Shown: positions 28,401-36,147, counted from the first letter of the stretch. The stretch: 64,000 nt of DNA from Christiangramia flava JLT2011 (GCF_001951155.1 NZ_CP016359.1:1698001-1762000); one strand, 5' to 3'. A program made the numbers and translations. Notes: generated from the sequence alone by a model not told the origin.

Positions 28401-28539
28401 TGGTAAAGGTGATAGCCAGCACATTGCGGTAAGTATCTGCCCGCTTCGAACGCAATAATATGGAAAGATACTTCTTCACGAGGGTAAAGGTCTTTCCGGA
28501 GCCGGCGGAGGCATCATAAATGGTGAATGAGTTTTTCAA
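25441..28539 (-). CDS. AddA-like UvrD-type helicase-nuclease
   Basis: A 1032-residue superfamily 1A helicase with a C-terminal nuclease. Motifs in order: Q/Walker A YDASAGSGKTFTLVKKY, Ia AITFTNKAVAEMKRR, II FIDEFQDTS, III VGDAKQSIYRWRGG, IV LPDNFRSG, V MTIHKSKGLEFPVVI, VI VACTRAAERLYIL, and the nuclease core IIDYKTGGF near the end. This is the layout of AddA, which unwinds and trims broken DNA ends for RecA. The AddB-like partner lies beyond kbl and ompA instead of next to it. Confidence 0.92.
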   Translation of the reverse strand: MKNSFTIYDASAGSGKTFTLVKKYLSILLRSKRADTYRNVLAITFTNKAVAEMKRRIIENLSAFTSERTNLANNDMMKILAEETGLFENEIRQKSAEILKSIIHNYAAFEVSTIDGFTHRVLRTFARDLEIPMNFEVELNADDILSEAVDSLINRAGNDEELTKILIEYTLSKTDDDRSWDISRDLFQIARLLTNENNQKAIAILRDKSVEDFKKFRKRLSEEIKKGDQQLQDIGTQFFQLLERNGVDQKSFSRGSVPGYFQKLVNGDKNINFETRWAQHIDSDTLYTKTTPEDQKAQIDARQAEIAELFGHSKKVFFHIQFLEEVQKNIVQLSLLNEINREVEQIKADRNILLISEFNPKISQQVKDQPAPFIYERLGERYRHYFIDEFQDTSVMQWQNLIPLIDHNLSSTEENSSLTLVGDAKQSIYRWRGGKAEQFIELCGEQNPFPVEKEKIQLPDNFRSGSTIVNFNNEFFSFAADSLSFPAYAELFRRGSQQPKKGDYGYVNLRFLENSTKEEELENYPEEVLKIIQELDEAKFQRGDVCILTRTRREGVAVAEFLSENGIPVVSSETLLLSQSSEVLFIIALLKLSLQPENEEIRLEVLDYLMQQKFPESYTYEKLLDSLKHEVSHLFDWLREEQVDFQLEKIQRLSLYEACEYIIRSFELVTESDAHLQFFLDFVYESSQKNLGGIHHFLENWEKNKDRLSIVVPEADDAVKIMTIHKSKGLEFPVVIYPFANSKMQDTRKDNLWIDLEDEDIPVAYVSASKKMMDWNLSASEAYQELLHQNELDTLNVFYVACTRAAERLYILSNKNDKPSGTVADLLFDFAGNQLSANKNEFQIGTAEPAKTQKSEISSSVTARTFYTSSVQNEAVKIVTRAGAMWDSSQQEAIEKGEILHEILAFIHTSEDLEAAMIKAIAIGLISEDAKAEIQQQIEKIIHHPELRLFFSGEMKNINERDIIDSNGERLRPDRLNIDGKTVHIIDYKTGGFTDMHENQLRKYSEVLENMGYTIGERLLIYTHNPIRIEKV

Positions 28540-28635
28540 AAACCGGAAGTTTTCAGTTGATTTCAGAATATAAAACTAAAATAAAAATGCGGGCGAGCCT
28601 TGAAAGCCTTTTAAGTATTTTATAACATGAAAAAA

Positions 28636-28666
28636 TTTCCTGAAACTATGTGAATGGCTAAATTTG
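28636..28666 (+). promoter_or_regulatory. Promoter of sodA
   Basis: TTTC (28636-28639), 19 bases, then TAAATTTG (28659-28666), an exact -7 box. The leader to the ATG at 28709 is about 37 bases. Confidence 0.6.
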
Positions 28667-28708
28667 AGAGTATTTTAAGTACTAATCACTAAAAAAAATT
28701 GAATAATT

Positions 28709-29317
28709 ATGTCATTTGAGTTACCAAAATTGAAATATGCTTTCGATGCACTGGAGCCTCATATTGATGCTCGTACGATGGAAATCCATCACGACAAGCA
28801 CCATGCAGGATATACCAGTAAGTTGAATGCGGCCATTGAAGGCACGGATATGGAAGGAAAGAATATTGAAAACATCCTTCAGAACCTGGACATGTCTAAC
28901 AGCGCTGTTCGTAATAACGGCGGCGGTTTCTATAACCACAGTTTATTCTGGGAGATCATGTCTCCCGAAGGTGGAGGAAAGCCGGAAGGCGAGCTGGCTG
29001 AAGCGATCGATAAAAAATTCGGTTCTTTTGAAGCTTTTAAAGAAGAATTTTCCAAAGCGGCTGCCGGCCAGTTTGGTTCCGGATGGGCATGGCTTTGTGT
29101 GCATAAAGGCGGCGAAGTAGAAGTTTGCTCTTCTGCAAACCAGGATAACCCGATCATGCCAGGAATTGGCTGCGGAGGGCAACCTATTCTTGGATTAGAT
29201 GTTTGGGAACATGCCTATTATCTAAATTATCAAAATAAACGTCCTGAATATATCGATGCATTCTTTAATGTGATCGACTGGCAAGAAGTTTCAAGCAGGT
29301 ACGCTAAAGCGAAATAA
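28709..29317 (+). CDS. sodA: Superoxide dismutase, Mn-type by signature
   Basis: The 202-residue enzyme turns superoxide into oxygen and hydrogen peroxide. Metal ligands are His27, His77, Asp164 and His168 ([22 protein letters not shown]). Gln145 in ANQDNP with Gly in GGGFYNH is the manganese-type arrangement; iron enzymes carry the Gln at the other site. Cambialistic metal use cannot be excluded from sequence. There is no signal peptide, so it is cytoplasmic. It has its own promoter and terminator. Confidence 0.95.
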   Translation: MSFELPKLKYAFDALEPHIDARTMEIHHDKHHAGYTSKLNAAIEGTDMEGKNIENILQNLDMSNSAVRNNGGGFYNHSLFWEIMSPEGGGKPEGELAEAIDKKFGSFEAFKEEFSKAAAGQFGSGWAWLCVHKGGEVEVCSSANQDNPIMPGIGCGGQPILGLDVWEHAYYLNYQNKRPEYIDAFFNVIDWQEVSSRYAKAK

Positions 29318-29338
29318 TCCTTGAACTTTACCTATCAA

Positions 29339-29364
29339 AGGCTGCGGGATCGTAGCCTTTTTTT
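29339..29364 (+). terminator. Intrinsic terminator after sodA
   Basis: AGGCTGCG (29339-29346) pairs with CGTAGCCT (29351-29358) with one G-T wobble around GGAT, followed by a T run. Confidence 0.8.
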
Positions 29365-29381
29365 ATGCTGAAAAGTTTACC

Positions 29382-29457
29382 AATAAAAAAAGGTGGAAAG
29401 TTATTCCACCTTTTTTTGCCCCAAATCTACCATGAACTTAACCTACTTATGCTATGG
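29382..29457. repeat. Hairpin-plus-tail element, copy 1
   Basis: This 76-base unit is repeated at 29601-29676 with three differences. It opens with a perfect 14-bp stem, AAAAAAAGGTGGAA (29385-29398) and TTCCACCTTTTTTT (29404-29417), then a fixed tail starting GCCCCAAATCTACC and containing ATGAACTTAACC. The hairpin can terminate on either strand. On the minus strand TAGATTTG (29422-29429), a -7-like box, sits directly before the hairpin. Weaker similarity continues about 80 bases past the unit. Confidence 0.85.
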
Positions 29458-29600
29458 TTCAATAAAGATAAAAAGAAAGTTGGTATCGTCAAGATATTTT
29501 AGACGAACTACCTGAAAATCAGTTAAAAAGAATGGAATTTTTTCTTGTTGAATTGGGTTAAAAAAAGGCTAAACAGAATTTTAAAGAAGAATCGGCCTAA

Positions 29601-29676
29601 AATAAAAAAAGGCGGAATGTTATTCCACCTTTTTTTGCCCCAAATCTACCATGAACTTAACCTACTTATGTTATGG
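29601..29676. repeat. Hairpin-plus-tail element, copy 2
   Basis: The second copy, 73 of 76 bases identical to 29382-29457. One of the three differences places a C-A mismatch in the stem (29604-29617 with 29623-29636); the loop changes to TGTTA. The tail is identical except for one base. A -7-like box TAGATTTG is present on the minus strand at 29641-29648. This copy lies about 80 bases downstream of the purF-like stop and would terminate that transcript. Confidence 0.85.
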
Positions 29677-29754
29677 CAATACTAAAGTAGATAGAAAAAT
29701 GTTCTGCCCAAAGATTATTAGACGAAGGGCTTATAAATTAGATGAAATGCATTT

Positions 29755-31653
29755 TTAATACGCGCGATCCTTTTTCCCTTCAAAGAAATTCATGAATGCC
29801 CTGTTAACCACGCGGTTACCTCCCGGAGTAGGGTAATCCCCTGTGAAATACCAGTCTCCAAGGTTCTTAGGGCAGGCTTCATGCAGGTTTTCCACCGTTT
29901 GGTAGATCACTTTTACATCGGCATTGATCTCGGGATCACATAGTAGTTCTGAAATTTTATCAGAGATCTGCTGGTCGCTGAATGGTTCGTAAATCTCTTT
30001 CACGAAATTCTGAACATCCTGATCTTCCAAGTCTACCTGTTCCTTGCATTTTTCATAAACTTCTTCCACCAGTTCGTATCGGCCGGCTTCTTTTAAAAGT
30101 TCTAATGCTGCGCGGAAGGCCACGAGGTCTTCCAGCCTGGCCATGTCTATCCCGTAACAATCTGGATACCTGATCTGCGGAGCTGAAGACACTACGACGA
30201 TCTTCTTCGGGTTAAGGCGATCCATCATTTTGATGATACTCTTTTTGAGCGTGGTCCCGCGAACAATACTATCATCAATAATAACCAGATTGTCGCTCTC
30301 CTTGACTACGCCGTAAGTCACATCATAGACGTGGGCGACCAGATCATCCCTGCTGCTGTCTTCCGTAATAAAAGTTCTGAGTTTTACATCTTTGATCGCA
30401 ATCTTTTCCGTCCGAAGACGATGAGAAAGGATCTCCTGCAGGCGTTCGTTGGTGAGTTTATCCTTTTCAGCTAAAATTGCCTCGTTCTTCTGAAGGTTTA
30501 GTTCGTCCTGTGCGGCTTCCACCATTCCGTAGAATGAAGTTTCCGCCGTATTCGGAATAAAGGAGAAAACAGTGTTGAGTGTGTCTCTTTCTATGGCTTC
30601 CAGTACCTGAGGCATAAGCAAACGACCTAATTTCTTCCGTTCTTCATAAATTTCAGCATCACTACCGCGGGAGAAATAAATTCTTTCGAAAGAACAGGCC
30701 TTTCGCTCCAAAGGTTCGATAATTTCCTTGATCTTGGTGCTGCCGTTCTTCTTGGTAATAATCGCGTGACCTGGAGGTAATTCCTGCACGTCTTCAAAAT
30801 CTACGTTGAAAACAGTTTGAATCACTGGCCTTTCTGAAGCGACCACCACAACTTCATCATCTTTATAATAATAGGCAGGGCGAATTCCAGCTGGATCCCT
30901 CAAAACGAAAGAATCACCGTGACCCATTAGTCCGGCCATGGCATAACCTCCGTCCCAAAGTTTAGAAGATTTTTTCAGGATTTTGGCAACGTTCAGTTGT
31001 TGAGCGATGTGCGGGGAAGCTTCTTTTTTTGAGAAACCTTCTTTCTTCAATTTTTTATAGAGCTTTCGAACTTCTGAATCCAAAAAGTGCCCGATCTTTT
31101 CCATGACGGTCACCGTATCTGCCCGCTCTTTCGGGTGCTGACCAAGTTCCACAAGGTTGTTAAATAAGCGGTTAACATTGGTCATATTGAAATTCCCGGC
31201 TACGATGAGGTTTCGGTGCATCCAGTTGTTCTGTCTCAGGAAAGGGTGAACGCTTTCTATGCTGTTTTTTCCGAAGGTTCCGTAACGAACATGTCCAAGG
31301 AACAATTCTCCCAAATAGGGAATATGCCTTTTCTGAAGTTCCACATCTTCCGCATACTGCGGATTTGCCTTGATTTCATCATTGATGCGCTGGTTGATTT
31401 GTTCGAAAATATCCTGAATGGGCTGCGCCTGGTTGGAGCGAATTCGGCTGATGTAGCGTTCTCCAGGAAGGGTGTTGAGTTTGATGCTGGCAAAACCCGC
31501 TCCATCCTGGCCGCGGTTGTGTTGTTTTTCCATCATCAGGTACATTTTGTTCACCCCGTAAAAGGCTGTGCCATATTTCTCTTTGTAATAATCAAGAGGT
31601 TTCAGTAGGCGAAGCAATGCAATCCCGCATTCATGTTTTAAAGCGTCACTCAT
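29755..31653 (-). CDS. Amidophosphoribosyltransferase family protein (PurF-like, long form)
   Basis: A 632-residue protein with an N-terminal class II glutamine amidotransferase domain and a C-terminal phosphoribosyltransferase. The expected nucleophile is Cys9 in HECGIALLRLL, after a short propeptide. EKQHNRGQDGAGFAS and LFLGHVRYGTFG are glutaminase segments, YFSRGSDAEIYEERKKLG and the PRPP loop VIIDDSIVRGTTLKKS belong to the transferase. PurF is normally near 470-510 residues; here extra sequence is spread through the first half. It is not in a purine operon, so it may be a second copy of PurF or a relative with another acceptor. Confidence 0.8.
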   Translation of the reverse strand: MSDALKHECGIALLRLLKPLDYYKEKYGTAFYGVNKMYLMMEKQHNRGQDGAGFASIKLNTLPGERYISRIRSNQAQPIQDIFEQINQRINDEIKANPQYAEDVELQKRHIPYLGELFLGHVRYGTFGKNSIESVHPFLRQNNWMHRNLIVAGNFNMTNVNRLFNNLVELGQHPKERADTVTVMEKIGHFLDSEVRKLYKKLKKEGFSKKEASPHIAQQLNVAKILKKSSKLWDGGYAMAGLMGHGDSFVLRDPAGIRPAYYYKDDEVVVVASERPVIQTVFNVDFEDVQELPPGHAIITKKNGSTKIKEIIEPLERKACSFERIYFSRGSDAEIYEERKKLGRLLMPQVLEAIERDTLNTVFSFIPNTAETSFYGMVEAAQDELNLQKNEAILAEKDKLTNERLQEILSHRLRTEKIAIKDVKLRTFITEDSSRDDLVAHVYDVTYGVVKESDNLVIIDDSIVRGTTLKKSIIKMMDRLNPKKIVVVSSAPQIRYPDCYGIDMARLEDLVAFRAALELLKEAGRYELVEEVYEKCKEQVDLEDQDVQNFVKEIYEPFSDQQISDKISELLCDPEINADVKVIYQTVENLHEACPKNLGDWYFTGDYPTPGGNRVVNRAFMNFFEGKKDRAY

Positions 31654-31681
31654 GTTGTAGTTGTGTTGTAGGTATTGTCAC

Positions 31682-31706
31682 AAAAAAAGCCCTGAAATTA
31701 CAGGGC
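31682..31706 (-). terminator. Intrinsic terminator after the PfkB kinase
   Basis: GCCCTG (31689-31694) pairs with CAGGGC (31701-31706) around AAATTA; seven T follow on the minus strand. Confidence 0.75.
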
Positions 31707-31714
31707 ATGTTATT

Positions 31715-32638
31715 TTAGTTCATTTTGGTTTCGTACTGAGTCAGTTTCCTGAACTCATTCAGCCGTTCGTTCACTTCGCTTCTATCGAGGCTTTCCATGC
31801 GTTCCGTTCCGAATTTCTCAACGCAGAAGGAGGCCAGGTTCGAACCATAGATAATGGCACTTTTCATATTCTCAAAACTCACATCATTGGTTCTGGCAAG
31901 ATAGCCTATGAAGCCTCCGGCGAAGGTATCCCCGGCACCGGTTGGATCAAAAACTTCTTCGAGTGGCAAAGCCGGTGCGAAAAAGATCTGTTCTTGATGG
32001 AAAAGCAGGGCGCCGTGTTCTCCTTTTTTGATTACTATATATTTAGGCCCCATATTAGCAATAATTCTCGCAGCTTTTACAAGGGAGTGTTCTCCTGAAA
32101 GTTGTCTTGCTTCCTCGTCGTTGATCGTGATCACATCTACCCTGGCGATCACCTTTTTCAGGTCTTCCAAAGTGTTGTCCATCCAGAAGTTCATGGTGTC
32201 TAACACAACCAGCTTCGGATTCTCCACCTGTTCCAGTACGCTCAATTGCACTAATGGATGGAGGTTTCCAAGCATCACATATTCCGCATCTTTAAAAGTA
32301 TCAGGAACTTTTGGGTTGAAATCTGCCAAAACATTCAGCTGCGTATCCAGCGTATCACGAGTGTTCAGATCATTGTGGTAACGGCCGCTCCAGAAGAATG
32401 TTTTTCCGCCTTCCACGATCTCGATACCGTCAATATTGATATTATTTCTGGTGAGCAGGTCAAGGTATTCCTGAGGAAAATCTTCTCCAACTACCGAAAC
32501 AACGGCGCTTTCCACATCAAAATTGGAAGCAGAAAGGCCAATATAGGTTCCGGCTCCACCAAGGATTTTATCTGTTTTACCAAATGGAGTTTCAATAGCA
32601 TCAAAGGCTACGGTCCCCACGATTAGTAATTTGCTCAT
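31715..32638 (-). CDS. PfkB family carbohydrate/nucleoside kinase
   Basis: A 307-residue kinase from the ATG at 32638. The N-terminal GG motif reads ILGGAGTYIGLSAS and the catalytic motif DPTGAGDTFAGGFIGYLA has the Asp base. ITINDEEARQLSG and YIVIKKGEHGALLF are further ribokinase-fold segments. The substrate (ribose, fructose, adenosine or another) is not fixed by these motifs. An open frame extends 37 codons upstream but crosses the promoter box at 32661-32668, so I reject that longer start. Confidence 0.88.
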   Translation of the reverse strand: MSKLLIVGTVAFDAIETPFGKTDKILGGAGTYIGLSASNFDVESAVVSVVGEDFPQEYLDLLTRNNINIDGIEIVEGGKTFFWSGRYHNDLNTRDTLDTQLNVLADFNPKVPDTFKDAEYVMLGNLHPLVQLSVLEQVENPKLVVLDTMNFWMDNTLEDLKKVIARVDVITINDEEARQLSGEHSLVKAARIIANMGPKYIVIKKGEHGALLFHQEQIFFAPALPLEEVFDPTGAGDTFAGGFIGYLARTNDVSFENMKSAIIYGSNLASFCVEKFGTERMESLDRSEVNERLNEFRKLTQYETKMN

Positions 32639-32660
32639 AACTGGTTTTAAAATTACGCTG

Positions 32661-32668
32661 CAAATATA
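32661..32668 (-). promoter_or_regulatory. -7 box for the PfkB kinase gene
   Basis: TATATTTG on the minus strand is an exact TAnnTTTG; TTTA lies 19 bases upstream. Transcription would begin near 32655, 17 bases before the ATG at 32638. Confidence 0.6.
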
Positions 32669-32693
32669 CAGTTTGTTTTTCAAGCAGTAAACT

Positions 32694-33164
32694 TCAATTT
32701 CCCGGCTTGTAACCTTTATCGTCCAGCAGCTTTTTTCCTTTGGAGGCAATCACTGCCAGTGCATCGCACCGCTCGTTCTGCGGATGATCATTATGGCCTT
32801 TGATCCACTGGAATTTGACCTGGTGTTTTCGGTATACTTTCAGGAATTCCATCCAGAGATCAGGATTTTTTCGATTTACAAAAGCCTTTTTCTCCCAATT
32901 AAAGACCCAGCCTTTATTCACCGCATCTGCCACATATTTGCTATCTGTAAAAACCAGGACGCTGGTTCCCGGATTCTTTAATTTTTTAAGGCCTTCGATT
33001 ACGGCCAGTAATTCCATTCTGTTATTCGTAGTATGCTTATAGCCTGCGGAAAATTCTTTTTTGTAGGGTTTTCCCACCCATTCCAGGATAACACCATAGC
33101 CTCCTGGACCGGGGTTGCCTCTTGCGGCACCATCGGTATACATATGAACGGTTGGTTGTTGCAC
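32694..33164 (-). CDS. rnhA: Ribonuclease HI
   Basis: The 156-residue enzyme cuts RNA in RNA-DNA hybrids. Metal ligands are Asp11 (YTDGAARGNPGPGG), Glu51 (RMELLAVIEGL), Asp74 (VFTDSKYVADAV) and Asp134, with His124 in IKGHNDHPQNERCD. The start is a GTG at 33164 that overlaps the purN stop in TAGTG; an in-frame ATG at 33143 would trim seven residues and leave the fold intact, so the start is open. Translation is probably coupled to purN. Confidence 0.95.
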   Translation of the reverse strand: MQQPTVHMYTDGAARGNPGPGGYGVILEWVGKPYKKEFSAGYKHTTNNRMELLAVIEGLKKLKNPGTSVLVFTDSKYVADAVNKGWVFNWEKKAFVNRKNPDLWMEFLKVYRKHQVKFQWIKGHNDHPQNERCDALAVIASKGKKLLDDKGYKPGN

Positions 33165-33757
33165 TAAGCCTGTTTTTCTAGGAGTTCTTCAATTACTTCC
33201 GGGAAGTGGCGGTATTCCAGTTCGTGGATCTTTTGCGCCAGGCTGTCTGGCGTATCAGTATTGTCCAGCTGGGTTCTTGCCTGGAAAATTATTCGGCCTT
33301 CGTCATATTGATCGTTGACGTAATGAATGCTAATTCCACTTTCCTTTTCCTTATTGGCGATCACCGCTTCGTGAACCCGCGATCCATACATCCCTTTTCC
33401 GCCATAAGCCGGAAGCAGGGCAGGATGGATGTTGATCACCTTATTCGAAAATTGCTGAAGGATTCGCTTGGGCATGAGCCAAAGAAAACCTGCCAGGACG
33501 ATAAGGTCTGGTTTCATATCTCGAAGCACATTCAGAACTTCATGGGAATGGTAAATTGCTTCCTTATCGAAATGAAGGGCTTTCACGTTGAGATCATGGG
33601 CCTTTTTGAGAGCTCCGGCAGACCGGCGATTGGAGAAAAGAGCCACAACTTCTGCTTTTTCTGACTTTTGAAAGTGTTTGATGATATTTTCGGCGTTGGT
33701 ACCGTTGCCGGAGGCAAAAATTACAATCTTCTTGGGTGGTTTTTGTTGATTGCTCAA
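33164..33757 (-). CDS. purN: Phosphoribosylglycinamide formyltransferase
   Basis: A 197-residue enzyme transferring a formyl group from 10-formyltetrahydrofolate to GAR, the third step of purine synthesis. FASGNGTNAENII is the phosphate-binding start. Catalytic residues are Asn109 and His111 in INIHPALLPAYGGKG and Asp152 in VNDQYDEGRI. It overlaps rnhA by one base and is divergent from acpP, an arrangement often kept in Flavobacteriia. Confidence 0.95.
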   Translation of the reverse strand: MSNQQKPPKKIVIFASGNGTNAENIIKHFQKSEKAEVVALFSNRRSAGALKKAHDLNVKALHFDKEAIYHSHEVLNVLRDMKPDLIVLAGFLWLMPKRILQQFSNKVINIHPALLPAYGGKGMYGSRVHEAVIANKEKESGISIHYVNDQYDEGRIIFQARTQLDNTDTPDSLAQKIHELEYRHFPEVIEELLEKQA

Positions 33758-33867
33758 AATAAGGCTCTTAACATTAATTAAAGGGTAAAATTAATCGGTT
33801 TAATTGAAATTGTTGTAAATTAGAATCACATTTTTTGAGTAAAAATCGGTTTTAAAATAAAGTTTTT

Positions 33868-33875
33868 TATTTTTG
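33868..33875 (+). promoter_or_regulatory. -7 box of the acpP operon
   Basis: TATTTTTG matches TAnnTTTG; no clear -33 element. Transcription would begin near 33882, with a short A-rich leader before the acpP ATG at 33905, typical of strongly translated Bacteroidota genes. Confidence 0.5.
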
Positions 33876-33904
33876 CCACCTAATCAAAATTAAAATAAAA
33901 AATT

Positions 33905-34141
33905 ATGTCAGACATTGCATCAAGAGTAAAAGCTATCATCGTTGACAAACTAGGAGTTGACGAGAACGAAGTTGTAAACGAAGCAAGCTTCACCAACGAC
34001 TTGGGTGCTGATTCATTAGACACAGTGGAATTGATTATGGAGTTTGAGAAGGAGTTTGATATCCAGATTCCAGACGATCAGGCTGAAAATATTGCCACTG
34101 TAGGTCAGGCAATCTCTTATATTGAAGACGCTAAAAAATAA
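33905..34141 (+). CDS. acpP: Acyl carrier protein
   Basis: The 78-residue acidic carrier holds growing fatty acyl chains on a phosphopantetheine arm at Ser37 in [13 protein letters not shown]. The rest ([19 protein letters not shown]) is the canonical helix 3-4 region. It stands 16 bases before fabF, the normal order in bacteria. Its A-rich leader and codon choice suggest strong expression. Confidence 0.98.
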   Translation: MSDIASRVKAIIVDKLGVDENEVVNEASFTNDLGADSLDTVELIMEFEKEFDIQIPDDQAENIATVGQAISYIEDAKK

Positions 34142-34157
34142 AAATTAAAACACCTTT

Positions 34158-35411
34158 ATGGAGTTAAAGCGAGTTGTAGTTACAGGGCTTGGAGCCTTAA
34201 CCCCAATCGGTAATAATCTCGACGAATACTGGGATGGACTGGTTAACGGAAAAAGTGGTAGTGCTCCTATCACTTATTTTGATACCGAAAAGTTCAAGAC
34301 TAAATTCGCTTGTGAACTCAAAAATTTCAATCCGCTGGATTACTTCGATCGAAAGGAAGTAAGAAGGCTGGATCGTTTTGCTCAGTATGCCTTAGTATCA
34401 TCTGATGAAGCCATAAAAGATTCCGGAATAGACCTGGACAAAGTCAATAAATATCGAGTTGGCGTTATCTGGGGAGCTGGTATCGGTGGACTTGAGACTT
34501 TCCAGGACGAAGTGATCAACTTTGCTCAGGGAGACGGGTCGCCTCGATTCAATCCTTTCTTTATCCCGAAAATGATTGCAGATATTGCTCCTGGTAATAT
34601 TTCCATTCGCCACGGGTTTATGGGTGCGAATTATACGACGGTTTCTGCCTGTGCTTCTTCGGCTAATGCCATGATCGATGCGTTGAACAACATTCGTCTG
34701 GGCTATTCAGATATGATCGTGACCGGTGGTTCTGAAGCTGCCGTAACGATTGCAGGAATGGGAGGTTTCAACGCCATGCATGCGCTTTCAACCCGAAATG
34801 AAACTCCGGAAACTGCATCAAGACCTTTTGATGCTACCAGAGATGGTTTCGTTCTTGGAGAAGGAGCAGGCGCTTTGATTCTTGAGGAATACGAACACGC
34901 GAAAGCCCGAGGAGCGAAGATTTATGCCGAGGTATTGGGTGGTGGATTGTCTTCAGACGCCTATCACATGACTGCCCCGCATCCAGAAGGAGACGGTGTG
35001 GTAGCCGTGATGGAAAATTGCCTTCGCAATGCAGGCCTGAAACCTGAAGACGTGGATGCCATCAATACTCACGGAACTTCTACCCCTTTGGGAGATGTTG
35101 CCGAGTTGAAGGCGATCTCAAAGGTTTTTGGAGAACATGCCAAGCATATCAATATCAATTCAACCAAGTCTATGACCGGTCACCTTCTTGGTGCAGCCGG
35201 AGCGATTGAGGCCATTGCCTCCATCCTGTCGATGAAGAACGGTATCATTCCGCCAACAATCAATCACGAGACGGTAGATGAAAATATTGATCCGGAGTTG
35301 AATCTTACTCTGAACAAAGCTCAGAAAAGAGACATTGACGTGGTGATGAGCAATACCTTTGGTTTTGGAGGTCACAACGCCTGTGTAGCTTTCAAGAAAT
35401 TTCACGAGTAA
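34158..35411 (+). CDS. fabF: 3-oxoacyl-[acyl-carrier-protein] synthase II
   Basis: A 417-residue condensing enzyme that extends acyl-ACP with malonyl-ACP. The Cys-His-His triad is Cys165 (VSACASSANAM), His305 (NTHGTSTPLGD) and His342 (SMTGHLLGAAGA); Lys337 is the conserved lysine before it. NTFGFGGHNA closes the active site. It follows acpP directly and is followed by rnc after four bases, an operon typical of Bacteroidota. Confidence 0.97.
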   Translation: MELKRVVVTGLGALTPIGNNLDEYWDGLVNGKSGSAPITYFDTEKFKTKFACELKNFNPLDYFDRKEVRRLDRFAQYALVSSDEAIKDSGIDLDKVNKYRVGVIWGAGIGGLETFQDEVINFAQGDGSPRFNPFFIPKMIADIAPGNISIRHGFMGANYTTVSACASSANAMIDALNNIRLGYSDMIVTGGSEAAVTIAGMGGFNAMHALSTRNETPETASRPFDATRDGFVLGEGAGALILEEYEHAKARGAKIYAEVLGGGLSSDAYHMTAPHPEGDGVVAVMENCLRNAGLKPEDVDAINTHGTSTPLGDVAELKAISKVFGEHAKHININSTKSMTGHLLGAAGAIEAIASILSMKNGIIPPTINHETVDENIDPELNLTLNKAQKRDIDVVMSNTFGFGGHNACVAFKKFHE

Positions 35412-35415
35412 ATCC

Positions 35416-36147
35416 ATGAGTGTTATAAGAAACATATTAAATTCCCGCTCTTCTAAAGGCGGGAATTTTTTTAATGTACTTACTCAAATTCTCGGGTTTC
35501 GGCCTAAGAATATTTCCCATTACAAAAGGGCCTTTACCCATCGCTCGTTGAATAAAAAGGATGCTGATGGAAATGCGATCAATTTTGAACGGCTGGAGTT
35601 TTTGGGGGATGCCATGCTCAGTGCCGTGGTTGCTTCCCATTTGTTTAAAGCCGTTCCCGGTGGCAATGAAGGTTACCTTACCAAGATGCGTTCAAAAGTG
35701 GTAAGCAGGAAGCACCTCAATGAGCTCGGAAAAGACCTGCGGCTTATCGATCATATCGAGACCAATATCCCGAAGGAACAATTTGGAGTGAACGTACACG
35801 GAAATCTTTTTGAGGCGCTGGTTGGTGCGATCTATCTGGATAAAGGCTATAAATATTGTAAGCGTTTCATTTACGAACGCGTGATCGACCCGTATGTCGA
35901 TATTGAGCAACTGGAAGGGAAGGTCATCAGTTACAAAAGTTTGCTCATTGAATGGTGCCAGAAAGAAAAAAAGGAATTCGACTACGAAGTGTATGAAGAT
36001 ACCGGTCGGGATGAGCTCAAACATTTTGGTGTCAAGCTCCGCATCAACGACCGTGTAGTGGCTAAAGCGCGAGCAACCTCCAAGAAAAAGGCAGAGGAAA
36101 AAGCCTCGAAGAGAGCATACTATGCGCTTCAGAATAAAATGGAATAA
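35416..36147 (+). CDS. rnc: Ribonuclease III
   Basis: The 243-residue endonuclease cuts double-stranded RNA in rRNA and mRNA processing. The signature ERLEFLGDAMLSAVV carries the catalytic Glu and Asp, and NLFEALVGAIYLDKG supplies the other Asp-Glu pair region. A C-terminal dsRNA-binding domain (SYKSLLIEWCQ to KAEEKASKRAYYAL) follows. It starts four bases after fabF, so the two are translated from one message. Confidence 0.97.
   Translation: MSVIRNILNSRSSKGGNFFNVLTQILGFRPKNISHYKRAFTHRSLNKKDADGNAINFERLEFLGDAMLSAVVASHLFKAVPGGNEGYLTKMRSKVVSRKHLNELGKDLRLIDHIETNIPKEQFGVNVHGNLFEALVGAIYLDKGYKYCKRFIYERVIDPYVDIEQLEGKVISYKSLLIEWCQKEKKEFDYEVYEDTGRDELKHFGVKLRINDRVVAKARATSKKKAEEKASKRAYYALQNKME

Larger units (their letters stand above)
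29318..29754. other. 436-bp intergenic region between convergent sodA and purF-like genes
   Basis: The longest stretch without an established gene. It holds the sodA terminator, two copies of a hairpin-plus-tail element and, between them (29458-29600), AT-rich sequence with an open but start-less frame at 29478-29561 that includes DILDELPENQLKRMEFF. The second copy has a related broken frame (QRLLDEGLIN then a stop). Two short frames beginning MNLTYLCYG (29432-29515 and 29651-29758) start in the repeat tail. None can be called a gene with confidence. Confidence 0.7.

Noticed and set aside
29382..29676. Duplicated hairpin element as ends of an insertion sequence
   Set aside because: The copies are direct, not inverted, and the 143 bases between them hold no transposase.
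32639..32749. 37-codon upstream extension of the PfkB kinase
   Set aside because: It crosses an exact TATATTTG -7 box at 32661-32668 and overlaps rnhA; the GG motif starts properly from the ATG at 32638.
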